DNA of 64,000 nucleotides from Pelomonas dachongensis (GTDB lineage Bacteria; Pseudomonadota; Gammaproteobacteria; Burkholderiales; Burkholderiaceae_C), in contig NZ_JBIGHY010000003.1 of the NCBI RefSeq assembly GCF_043555865.1, forward strand, positions 496,001 to 560,000. The letters are read 5' to 3'. This document shows, piece after piece, positions 7,390 to 15,238 of this stretch. The notes below the pieces were generated by a model, which did not search any database, was not told the DNA's origin, and was given only the letters and a program-made list of their open reading frames with translations. The stretch's first letter is position 1; each line of letters starts with the position of its first letter. The position numbers and the translations under genes are program-made.

Positions 7390-8745
7390 TCACCGCAGCC
7401 GCCGGTCCAGCCAGTTCAGCACCCGCTGATCCTGAAAGTAGTTGGTGTGGTGCGTCTCGGCGCTGACGCCCAGGTCCTCCCACTGCGGCGCCACCAGCAC
7501 CGTCTTGCCCAACTGGTTCATGGATTGGCTGTCCACGACCAGGTCGTTGGGCTGGTCGAAGATCAGGTCGGCGCCGTAGTACATGGCCTGCCCCTTCAGG
7601 TTCGTCATGCGCTTCCACAGCTTCCACAGCGGCGCGTTGACTTCGCTGGGCATGAAGCTGCCGCCGATGGCGCGCACGTCCACGCCTGACGCAGCGCCCT
7701 GCAATGGCCACAGCTGGTCCAGCTCCAGGTTGTTGCCGACGCGGCCCTGCGCCAGCAGGCCCGGCACCAGCGCCACGGTCGCATCGGCCAGCGGCGTGTT
7801 GGCGCCCAGCTGCAGCACCTTGCCGAGCACGCAGGCCAGGCCGGCCACGCCCAGCGTCAACGGCTCCAGGCCGGGCATGAGCCTGCCGGCCCGCTGCGCG
7901 GCCTCGCCCACCGCGTCGGCCACGCTGGCCAGCGTGTCCAGTGCCTGGCGGATCTTGTCGGGCGCGGCCAGCGAGGTGCCAGCCAGCGGCGAGCCGACGA
8001 ACAGCGCCTGCCGCGCGCGCAGCGCGGGTGCCAGGCGCAGCAGCCAGCTGATGACCAGGCCGCCACGGCTGTGTCCGACGAAGTCCAGCTCCGCCGGGCA
8101 GTCGGTCAGCGCGTCGCGCAGCGCCAGCGCGTTCAGCCACGGCGCAACGGACAGCGTCGGGTGGTCGAAGGCCAGCACGGCCGCGTAGTGGCCGCCAGCG
8201 CGCGTCAGGCGGTCGAACAGCGTCTCGCCGTCGGCGCTGGCCTTGAACTCGGTCGCGTACATGTCGCTCTTGCTGAAGGTGCCGTGCACCAGCACCAGCA
8301 CGCGCCCCTTCAGGCCGGCCAGCCAGCCGGCCTGAAGGGGCGCCCAGCCCTGGCCGTCCCAGCGGCGCAGGCCCTCGGTCGGCGGCGCGCCCGCCTTCAG
8401 TGCCGGGTTCAGCCGCCGGTCCAGCGACTGCAGCCCGGCCGTCACCTGATTGAGGCCCAGCTCGCGCACCGGGATTCGCTCCACCGTCTCGCGCGTCTCG
8501 GCACCGAAGGCACGCCAGCTGCGCCGGCCGGCCTCGCTGACCCGGCGCTGCGCGGGCGGCTCGTAGACCCAGCGCAGCAGACCGTCATCGCGCACCAAGC
8601 GCACGGCCGCTCGGGCATCGCCGGTCTCGAAACCGCGGCGGCGGCGCTGCTGGATGCCCACGCGCGGCGCGTCGACCGTCGCGGGCGCCTCGGCGGCCAG
8701 CTCGGCCCGCGCCCGGGCCCACAGGTGTTGCGGTGCGGTACTCAT
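7390..8745 (-). CDS. Alpha/beta hydrolase (lipase-like), partner of the CHAT-transglutaminase gene
   Basis: The protein has 451 residues. After about 140 residues of unfamiliar N-terminal sequence comes an alpha/beta-hydrolase core. The oxyanion strand VLVLVHGTFS lies at 149-158, the nucleophile elbow GHSRGG at 224-229 (Ser226), and HHTNYF near 432 supplies a likely catalytic His. There is no signal peptide, so it is cytoplasmic. The start ATG 8745 overlaps the stop of the upstream CHAT-transglutaminase gene (ATGA), so the two are made together. Esterase or phospholipase activity follows from the motifs; the substrate is unknown. Such pairing with a CHAT-like protein suggests an effector module (inference). 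Confidence 0.75.
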   Translation of the reverse strand: MSTAPQHLWARARAELAAEAPATVDAPRVGIQQRRRRGFETGDARAAVRLVRDDGLLRWVYEPPAQRRVSEAGRRSWRAFGAETRETVERIPVRELGLNQVTAGLQSLDRRLNPALKAGAPPTEGLRRWDGQGWAPLQAGWLAGLKGRVLVLVHGTFSKSDMYATEFKASADGETLFDRLTRAGGHYAAVLAFDHPTLSVAPWLNALALRDALTDCPAELDFVGHSRGGLVISWLLRLAPALRARQALFVGSPLAGTSLAAPDKIRQALDTLASVADAVGEAAQRAGRLMPGLEPLTLGVAGLACVLGKVLQLGANTPLADATVALVPGLLAQGRVGNNLELDQLWPLQGAASGVDVRAIGGSFMPSEVNAPLWKLWKRMTNLKGQAMYYGADLIFDQPNDLVVDSQSMNQLGKTVLVAPQWEDLGVSAETHHTNYFQDQRVLNWLDRRLR

Positions 8746-11177
8746 GCGTTGTCTTTCAACAAGGGCAGCGGCGTGACCTGGGCACGCCGGGCGGTGACGA
8801 TGTCCAGCATGGAGTCGTAGTCGGCACGCTCGTCCAGCGCCTGGACGCCGGCCTCGATGGCCTCGACGAAGCCGCAGTGCTCGGTCAGCCGCACGGTCTC
8901 GATGGGCACCAGCTTGCGCTCGCGGATCCAGCGTTTCACCTCGGCCCAGCTGGCCTCGCCGGTGTGCCAGCTCTTGGTCTGCGCGTTGGCGGCGGAGTTG
9001 CCACTGGCGTCGGCCACCACCACATCGCTGTAGCTGGCCGCGCTCATCTGCTGGTACTCCTCCTGGAAGCTGCCGTGGCGCCACCAGCCGGGCAGCGCGT
9101 GGCCCTTGAGCAGGAAGACGACCGGGTAGATGTCCACCAGCTCCAGGCAGGCCGCGAACAGCAGCGCCAGGTCGATGCAGGTGCCCGCCTGGTCGGCCCG
9201 CACCATGGACGGCACGCGCAGCCGCTGCGAGTCCAGCTCGCCGCTGTAGCTGGGCGGCGGGTTGATGTAGCCCAGTTGCCAGTCGTGCAGCAACGTGGCC
9301 CAGATGGCCTCGACCTGGCGGTCCACGCCGCGCAGCGCGGCCTCGTCGATGCAGTCCTCAGGGACGCACTGGTAACCCTCGAAGCCGGCCGACGGGTCGT
9401 CGCGCAGCACGCGGTTGTAGCGCTGCGCCTGCGCCACCGCGCGCATGACGGCCGGGTCGCGCGGCAGCACGAAGGATGGCAGCCAGCGGCCGTCGCGGCG
9501 GTTGTCGCGCCACTGGTCCACCGGCAGCAGGCGCAGGCGGTGGCTGTCGTGGTAGAGCACCCGTTCACCCTGGCGCACGCGGACCGACAGGCTGGTGTTG
9601 ATGGCCTCGTGCACGCTGCGCGCCACCTCGGCCGTCAGCGGCACGTGGATCTTGTCGGTCAGCCGCTCGCGGCGGTGGCGCATCGTCACGCGCCGCTGGA
9701 AGCGCGCCACCTCGGCGCCCATGTGTACCGCCACGTCCACGTCCAGCGGCTCGGCCTGCTCGGGCAGGTCGCAGGCCAGCACGAAGCGCTTGAACAGCGG
9801 CTGCGCGTTGTGCAGCACGGCGTAGTTCAGCTCGGGAAAGGGCTCGATCTCACAGCGCACCTCGGCGCTGGGCACCGCGTCGCCGCCGGGCTTGCGCTGC
9901 GCCGCCTCCTGGTGGCGCGCGCGCGTCGCAGCGTCGACGAACACCGGCGCCCCCACCCACAGCGTCACGCCGGTGGCGTCCACGGACTCGGGCAGCGAGC
10001 GCACCTCCTCCCAGCTGCGGCGGAAAGCTTCGGGCAGATCGAAGCCAGTGTCGAACAACCAGCGCCGCAGCTGCGCGAGCGTGAACTCCGCCAGCGAGTC
10101 GTCGAAGGCGTCCTGGAAGCCGATCGACGCCAGCGTCACGCCCTCGGCGATCAGCATGGGCGCCAGCCGCGCGCTGCTGTTCCAGACGTTGAAGATGGTC
10201 AGGTAGACCGGCGCGCCGGCGCGCGCCAGCAGGTGGCCCAGCGTCTGCGCGGGCAGCAGCTGCGGCAGGCCGTCGCTGCCACGCAGCAGCAGGCCGTCGA
10301 CCATGCGCTTCGTGTCCCCGATGATCTCGGCCGCACGCTGGAACTGCCCCTGCCCTCTGAGCAGCCCCTGGGCCGCGTCCCACTGCACGGCCTCCACCCA
10401 GGCCGCTTCGCCCTGGATGGTGGACAGCTCGCGCAGCGCCTGGTGGCTGTCCATGCCGGCAAAGTGCAGCAATTGCGGCCGGTGCTGGCGCAGCGCCTCG
10501 GTCAATTCGTCGGCGCTGGGGTAGTCCAGCACGCGCAGCTCGGTGAGGCCGGCGGGCAGCGAGCGGCGGAACTGCGCCAGCTCCTCGTCGATGCACCAGT
10601 GCTCGCGCAGCTCGGTGGGCAGCGTGTTGACGAACATCACGCGCAGCGGGTTCGGCAGCGACACCGCCCCGCGCGGCATGGGCACCCAGCGGTCACCTTC
10701 CTCCCGCTGCACCTGCAGCTCGCGGATGATGGTCAGCGGGCTCGGCCGGCCGCTGGCGCCCAGGCGCTGCTCGCGCGTGGCGGCGGCCAGCACGTACTCC
10801 CACGGAAAGATGCGCCCCTCCCAGCCCACGGCCTCGTGCTGGAACGGCACGCGCACGACCAGCGTGGACTTGGCGGCCAGCGTGCGCAGATCCTCCGCGC
10901 CCAGCCCCAGCCGGTCCATCGTGGCGCGGGCATCGGCCTGCTGCTGCTCACGCGCACGCGCGTCATTCACCCAGCGCTGGCGCGAGCGCAGCACGTAGGT
11001 CCAACGCTGCGCCTCCTGCGCCATCAGCGGGTAGATGCGCCCGGCCTCGTCGCTGGCCACCGCATGCAGCGGCAGCCCGCGCAGCGCGACGTCGTCGCCA
11101 CCGGCCGCGCCCAGCGCATGGCCGGCAACGCGCACCCCCTCCAGCAACTGGTCCTGCAACGCCTCCTGATCGCTCAT
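8742..11177 (-). CDS. Degenerate CHAT domain fused to transglutaminase-like peptidase domain
   Basis: The protein has 811 residues. Residues about 105-420 read as a CHAT (caspase-like) domain: the strand RVMFVNTLP, then LLHFAGMD (237-243), then YLTIFNVWNSSA (325-336), IGFQDAFDDSLAEF, and a C-terminal helix. CHAT peptidases have HFAGHG and NACES at these places; here Met242 replaces the catalytic His and Trp332 the catalytic Cys, so it should not cleave peptides. Residues about 620-740 are a transglutaminase-like fold with an intact triad: Cys667 (AGTCIDLALLF), His693 (LLKGHALPGWW) and Asp723. The start ATG 11177 has GGGAGG upstream. No signal peptide is seen. Function unknown; the domain assignments are by eye. 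Confidence 0.72.
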   Translation of the reverse strand: MSDQEALQDQLLEGVRVAGHALGAAGGDDVALRGLPLHAVASDEAGRIYPLMAQEAQRWTYVLRSRQRWVNDARAREQQQADARATMDRLGLGAEDLRTLAAKSTLVVRVPFQHEAVGWEGRIFPWEYVLAAATREQRLGASGRPSPLTIIRELQVQREEGDRWVPMPRGAVSLPNPLRVMFVNTLPTELREHWCIDEELAQFRRSLPAGLTELRVLDYPSADELTEALRQHRPQLLHFAGMDSHQALRELSTIQGEAAWVEAVQWDAAQGLLRGQGQFQRAAEIIGDTKRMVDGLLLRGSDGLPQLLPAQTLGHLLARAGAPVYLTIFNVWNSSARLAPMLIAEGVTLASIGFQDAFDDSLAEFTLAQLRRWLFDTGFDLPEAFRRSWEEVRSLPESVDATGVTLWVGAPVFVDAATRARHQEAAQRKPGGDAVPSAEVRCEIEPFPELNYAVLHNAQPLFKRFVLACDLPEQAEPLDVDVAVHMGAEVARFQRRVTMRHRRERLTDKIHVPLTAEVARSVHEAINTSLSVRVRQGERVLYHDSHRLRLLPVDQWRDNRRDGRWLPSFVLPRDPAVMRAVAQAQRYNRVLRDDPSAGFEGYQCVPEDCIDEAALRGVDRQVEAIWATLLHDWQLGYINPPPSYSGELDSQRLRVPSMVRADQAGTCIDLALLFAACLELVDIYPVVFLLKGHALPGWWRHGSFQEEYQQMSAASYSDVVVADASGNSAANAQTKSWHTGEASWAEVKRWIRERKLVPIETVRLTEHCGFVEAIEAGVQALDERADYDSMLDIVTARRAQVTPLPLLKDNA

Positions 11178-11272
11178 GCCTGCCTCCCGGGCGCAAATGG
11201 CCCCGGGCGGCAGTATCGCGAGCCCCCGCGGGCCCGCGCCATCCTCACGAACGCGCAGCGCGCGTCAGGGCT

Positions 11273-12220
11273 TCAGACCAGGCCCAGCGACTCTTCCAGG
11301 CCCAGGTGCACGTTCATCGACTGCACCGCCGCGCCGCTGGCGCCCTTGCCGAGGTTGTCCAGGCGGCTCATCAGCAGCACCTGCGTGTCGGACGCGAAGA
11401 CGAACAGGTCCACGCGGTTGGTGTCGTTGCAGGCCTGCACGTCGAAGAAGCCGTTCTCCAGCGTGGCCGCATCGCGCAGCGGTTTCACGTTGATGAAGCG
11501 CTCGCCGGCATAGTGCGCCGCCAGCGCGGCGTGCACGGACTCCGGCGTCGTGCCCGCCTTCAGTTGGCTCAGGTGCAGCGGCACGCTGACGGCCAGGCCC
11601 TTGTAGAACGTGCTGACGATGGGCTGGAACACAGGCGGCGCGGCCAGCCCGGTGTGGGCCGCCATCTCCGGCAGGTGCTTGTGCTTCAGCGCCAGACCGT
11701 AGGGCCGCGGCGCCTGCAGGTGGGCGGGCAGCGGCTGCTGCTCGTACTCGGCGATCATGGACTTGCCGCCGCCGGAGTAGCCAGTGATGGACGTGGCACT
11801 GATGGCCGCGTCCTGTGGCAGCAGACCCGCATCCACCAGCGGACGCACCGCCAGGATGAAGGCGCTGGAATGGCAGCCCGGGTTGGAGATGCGCTTGCTG
11901 GCCTGGATGGCGCCGCGCTGGCCGCGCGCCAGCTCCGGCAGACCGAAGGCCCAGCCCGGCGCCGTGCGATGGGCGGTGCTGGCGTCGATGAGGCAGGTGT
12001 TGCTGTTGTTGACCATGAAGGCCGCCTCGCGCGAGGCCACGTCGGGCAGGCACAGGAAGGCCACGTCCGCCGCGTTCAGCAGCCGCGAGCGCTCGGCCGG
12101 GTCCTTGCGCTTGTCGGCATCAATCTTCAGGACCTCGATGTCCGTGCGCGCGGCGAGGTACTCGTGAATCCGCAAGCCGGTCGTGCCTTCCTGGCCATCC
12201 ACAAACACCTTGAACGTCAT
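11273..12220 (-). CDS. argC: N-acetyl-gamma-glutamyl-phosphate reductase, type 2
   Basis: This 315-residue enzyme reduces N-acetylglutamyl phosphate to the semialdehyde with NADPH in arginine synthesis. The N-terminus MTFKVFVDGQEGTTG and the catalytic cysteine motif SNPGCHSSAF (near residue 110) identify the short second form of ArgC. Further family blocks are TGYSGGGKSMI and KHKHLPEM. Start ATG 12220 has GGAG 8 nt upstream and is divergent from the small hydrolase gene with a 51-bp gap. It stands alone, away from other arg genes, and lies inside the parA-parB interval. Confidence 0.93.
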   Translation of the reverse strand: MTFKVFVDGQEGTTGLRIHEYLAARTDIEVLKIDADKRKDPAERSRLLNAADVAFLCLPDVASREAAFMVNNSNTCLIDASTAHRTAPGWAFGLPELARGQRGAIQASKRISNPGCHSSAFILAVRPLVDAGLLPQDAAISATSITGYSGGGKSMIAEYEQQPLPAHLQAPRPYGLALKHKHLPEMAAHTGLAAPPVFQPIVSTFYKGLAVSVPLHLSQLKAGTTPESVHAALAAHYAGERFINVKPLRDAATLENGFFDVQACNDTNRVDLFVFASDTQVLLMSRLDNLGKGASGAAVQSMNVHLGLEESLGLV

Positions 12221-12271
12221 CGCCACTGCTCCAACCGCTGAAAATCGAGCCGCAAAGGATAAGGGCAAACC

Positions 12272-12808
12272 ATGAAAACTCCGCGCGTGCTGCTTCTCCC
12301 CGGCTGGCAGGACTCCGGCCCCGAACACTGGCAGACCCGCTGGGAACGCCTGCACGGCGACCAGCGCGTGCAGCAGCACGACTGGGACTGGCCGCGTCGT
12401 GGCGACTGGATGGCGCGGCTGGACGAGGTGCTGCTGCAGGACGACGTGCCGGCCGTGCTGGTAGCGCACTCGCTCGGCTGCCAGTTGGTGGCGAGCTGGG
12501 CCGAGCACTCGCAGCACACGGCCCGCGTGACCGGCGCGCTGCTGGTCGCCCCGCCCGACACCGAGCGCGAGGACATGCCGCCGCAGCTGCACAACTGGCG
12601 CCCCATCCGCCGCCAGCGGCTGCCGTTTCCCAGCATCACCGTCATCAGCAGCGACGACCCCTTCGGCGCCGCCGAGCGCATCACGCAGATGGCGGCGGAC
12701 TGGGGCAGCAGCGTGGTGATGGCCGGACCGCGCGGCCACCTGAATGCCGACTCGGGCCTGGGCGACTGGCCAGAGGGTCGGGAACTGCTGCGCAGCCTCA
12801 GCGCCTGA
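12272..12808 (+). CDS. RBBP9/YdeN-type serine hydrolase
   Basis: The 178-residue single-domain alpha/beta hydrolase begins RVLLLPGWQDSGPEHWQ, the signature start of the RBBP9/YdeN family. The nucleophile elbow is VAHSLGC (near residue 66), the acid lies in ISSDDPF, and the catalytic His is in GPRGHLNADS near the end. Members are small cytoplasmic esterases of unclear substrate. Its last 11 nt overlap the end of the convergent Sel1 gene. Confidence 0.88.
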   Translation: MKTPRVLLLPGWQDSGPEHWQTRWERLHGDQRVQQHDWDWPRRGDWMARLDEVLLQDDVPAVLVAHSLGCQLVASWAEHSQHTARVTGALLVAPPDTEREDMPPQLHNWRPIRRQRLPFPSITVISSDDPFGAAERITQMAADWGSSVVMAGPRGHLNADSGLGDWPEGRELLRSLSA

Positions 12809-13841
12809 CAGCCTGCTCGCCGGGCGGCACGCCGATGGCCGCGCCCAACCGCCACTGCGACGCCAGGCTCTCAGCCTGTGCCTTCTCAGCCGGGGTCAAC
12901 CGCACGGCCAGTTCCACCAGTTCGTCCTTGTCGAACCCGAACGCCCAGACGCTCTGCATGGCAAGCGACAGCCACGCATAGGCCTGCATCCTGTCCAGCG
13001 ATGTCGGCTGGCCTGCCAGCAAAAGGCGCGCGAGCTGTCGCTGGCTGCGGCCATCACCGGCGCGCGCGCCACGCCTGTAGTGCTGCGCGGCCTGGTTGAC
13101 ATCCCGATTCACGCCGAGACCCAACTCAAAGCAGCGCCCCAGGGGGTACGCCGCCAACTCAGGCCCCACGGAATTGTCGGCAGCCCGTTGCAACCACCGA
13201 ACCGCAACGACTTCATCCATGGCAGTTCCCTCGCCCTTCTGAAGCATGTCCGCCACCTCAAGCTGGGCGAGCACATCACCGGCCTCGGCAGATTTCAGCA
13301 ACCATTCAAACGCCTGAGGTTCGTCCTTGCCAACGCCCGTTCCCAGGCGCAATGCGAGCCCCCATTTCTGCTGCGCGAACGCGTTGCCCTGCTCGGCGGC
13401 GCGGCGGTACCACGCCGCGCCCTCTCGCTCGCTGCCATCGCCAGGTGCGCCCTGACTGAGCGCATCACCGAGCGCGACCTGGGCATTGGCGCTGCCCCGC
13501 TGGGCCGCCTGGCGCAGCCACCCCAGCGCCTCCTGCGGATCCTTCTCGCCAGCCGAACCCGACAGCAGCAGGTCGCACAGATACAGCAGCGCCTCTTCAT
13601 GTCCCTGCGCTGCGGCCTTGCGCAGCCACGCCAACGCTTCCTTCGGCTGCCCCCATCGCAACAGGCGCCCAAGCTGCCATTGCACGGCGGCATCACCCGC
13701 CTGGGCCGCGGCCCTCAACACGGCAGCCTGCGCTTCGAGCGCCTGCGCCTCAAGCGCCGGATTGCGCGGTGGCGGCAGGGCCTGAACCTGTTCGAGACTC
13801 GCGGCCAGCAACACGGCGACCGTCAGACGTGCAACCCTCAT
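12798..13841 (-). CDS. Sel1-repeat (SLR) protein, predicted exported
   Basis: The 347-residue protein has a signal-peptide-like start (VARLTVAVLLAASLEQVQA) followed by about seven Sel1-like repeats. Examples are QLGRLLRWGQPKEALAWLRK, then ALGWLRQAAQRGSANAQVAL, then AAWYRRAAEQGNAFAQQKWG. Such repeats form alpha-helical scaffolds for protein contacts. ATG 13841 is chosen over the in-frame GTG 13850 because GGGAGG sits 8 nt before the ATG and overlaps the GTG. It is divergent from parB (70-bp gap) and convergent with the hydrolase gene. Confidence 0.85.
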   Translation of the reverse strand: MRVARLTVAVLLAASLEQVQALPPPRNPALEAQALEAQAAVLRAAAQAGDAAVQWQLGRLLRWGQPKEALAWLRKAAAQGHEEALLYLCDLLLSGSAGEKDPQEALGWLRQAAQRGSANAQVALGDALSQGAPGDGSEREGAAWYRRAAEQGNAFAQQKWGLALRLGTGVGKDEPQAFEWLLKSAEAGDVLAQLEVADMLQKGEGTAMDEVVAVRWLQRAADNSVGPELAAYPLGRCFELGLGVNRDVNQAAQHYRRGARAGDGRSQRQLARLLLAGQPTSLDRMQAYAWLSLAMQSVWAFGFDKDELVELAVRLTPAEKAQAESLASQWRLGAAIGVPPGEQAVRR

Positions 13842-13911
13842 GCGCTTCACCTCCCTGCGCCGGAACCGATGATGCCCGACGCCAAGCCAGCAGGGGCGCG
13901 AGAATCACGTC

Positions 13912-14817
13912 ATGGCAACGAAGAAACCCAAAGGCCTCGGCCTCGGTCTGGAAGCCCTGCTGGGCCCCAAAGTCAGCGACACCCCCGCGCCCGTCGAGCG
14001 CGACGGCACGCCCAGCACGCTGAAGCTGGAACAGCTGCAGGCCGGCAAGTACCAGCCGCGCACGCGCATGGACGAGGGCTCGCTGTACGAGCTGGCCGAG
14101 AGCATCAAGGGCCAGGGCATCATGCAGCCCATCCTCGTGCGGCCCATTGCCCCGAGTGGCGGCGTGAGCTACGAGATCATTGCCGGCGAGCGGCGCTTCC
14201 GCGCGGCCAAGCTGGCCGGCCTGCGCGAAGTTCCGGTGCTGGTGAAGGCGGTGCCCGACGAATCGGCCGCCGCGATGGCGCTGATCGAGAACATCCAGCG
14301 CGAAGACCTCAACCCGCTGGAAGAGGCGCAAGGCCTGAAGCGCCTGACCGACGAGTTCGGCTTGACGCATGAACAGGCCGCGCAAGCCGTGGGCCGCTCG
14401 CGCAGTGCTGCGTCCAACCTGCTGCGCCTGCTGAACCTCGCCGCACCCGTGCAGAACATGCTGATGGCCGGCGACCTGGACATGGGCCATGCACGCGCAC
14501 TGCTGCCGCTGGACGGCGCCGCGCAGATCACCACGGCCAGCGAGATTGCGGCCAAGAAGCTCAGCGTGCGCGAGGCCGAAAAGCTGGTCGCCCGGCAACA
14601 GGGCGCGGCCCGCCAGACACCGCTGCTGCGCGTGAAGAGCGACAAGAGCCGCGACGTGCTGCGGCTGGAAGAAGAGCTGGCGGATGCGCTGGGCGCCACC
14701 GTGGAGGTGCGCGTGAAGAAGACGAGCAAGCGCGCAGGCCAGAGCGGTGAGCTGGCCATTCATTTCGACTCGCTGGACGCGCTGTCCGGCATCCTCGACA
14801 AGCTGCGCGGCGCTTGA
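13912..14817 (+). CDS. parB: Chromosome-partitioning protein ParB (Spo0J)
   Basis: This 301-residue centromere-binding CTPase loads at parS and is moved by ParA. It shows the N-terminal ParA-contact segment KKPKGLGLGLEALLG, the conserved PRTRMDEGSLYELAESI box, and the CTP-binding GERRFRAAKLAG motif near residue 88. The helix-turn-helix LTHEQAAQAVGRSRSAASN and a C-terminal dimer domain follow. Unusually it is 8.6 kb from parA, with eight unrelated genes between. It has its own 70-bp upstream gap shared with the divergent Sel1 gene. No clear terminator follows it. Confidence 0.96.
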   Translation: MATKKPKGLGLGLEALLGPKVSDTPAPVERDGTPSTLKLEQLQAGKYQPRTRMDEGSLYELAESIKGQGIMQPILVRPIAPSGGVSYEIIAGERRFRAAKLAGLREVPVLVKAVPDESAAAMALIENIQREDLNPLEEAQGLKRLTDEFGLTHEQAAQAVGRSRSAASNLLRLLNLAAPVQNMLMAGDLDMGHARALLPLDGAAQITTASEIAAKKLSVREAEKLVARQQGAARQTPLLRVKSDKSRDVLRLEEELADALGATVEVRVKKTSKRAGQSGELAIHFDSLDALSGILDKLRGA

Positions 14818-15238
14818 CGGTCGACCCGGCACAACGCGGCGCCGTCTGACAAGCCGCCGACCGCCGCACGCCCAACACTGCGCTGTTGCCGCGTCCCACA
14901 GTTCTTCACAAAAGGCCCTGTCGGCACTGCGCCACAAGGCCCCTCGTTTCGTGTGGTCTGCCCTCGGCGTGCCAGGTCTTGCCTCCGCTGCGGGCGTATG
15001 CTGGAACAACCCTGTCAACGCAATCATGACGTCGATTGTTGGAAGGCCTGTCGGTCAGCAAATAGCAGCTTATTCTTGAGACCGATGAGTGGTCGACGGC
15101 AGCAAGCTCAGGCTGTCGATGACCGGAGCGGAGAGTTCTGATGACGCCTTGCAGTTGAGGCGCGATCAGAACCCCCCAGCTGACCAGGGCACGGATCGTG
15201 CTCGCGGCCCTGTGGAGTTCACACCGCAGGAGAGCCGC
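14818..15238. other. Intergenic region parB-prkA
   Basis: About 420 bp without a recognisable gene. An imperfect inverted repeat around ATGACGTC (15016-15041, arms CAA-CG-CAATC and GATTG-TTG) could be an operator for the prkA operon. No convincing sigma-70 or sigma-54 promoter or T-rich terminator was found. E. coli yeaGH is RpoS- and NtrC-dependent, so regulation is expected here, but I cannot read it. Confidence 0.4.

Noticed and set aside
8733..11513. Long plus-strand open frame opposite the CHAT/transglutaminase gene
   Set aside because: Its translation is His/Gln/Arg-rich low-complexity sequence typical of a shadow frame; the minus strand has real domains.
15089..15238. N-terminal extension of PrkA from the upstream ATG
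   Set aside because: The added 50 residues are unlike the family, and ATG 15239 has a good AGGAG and the family start.
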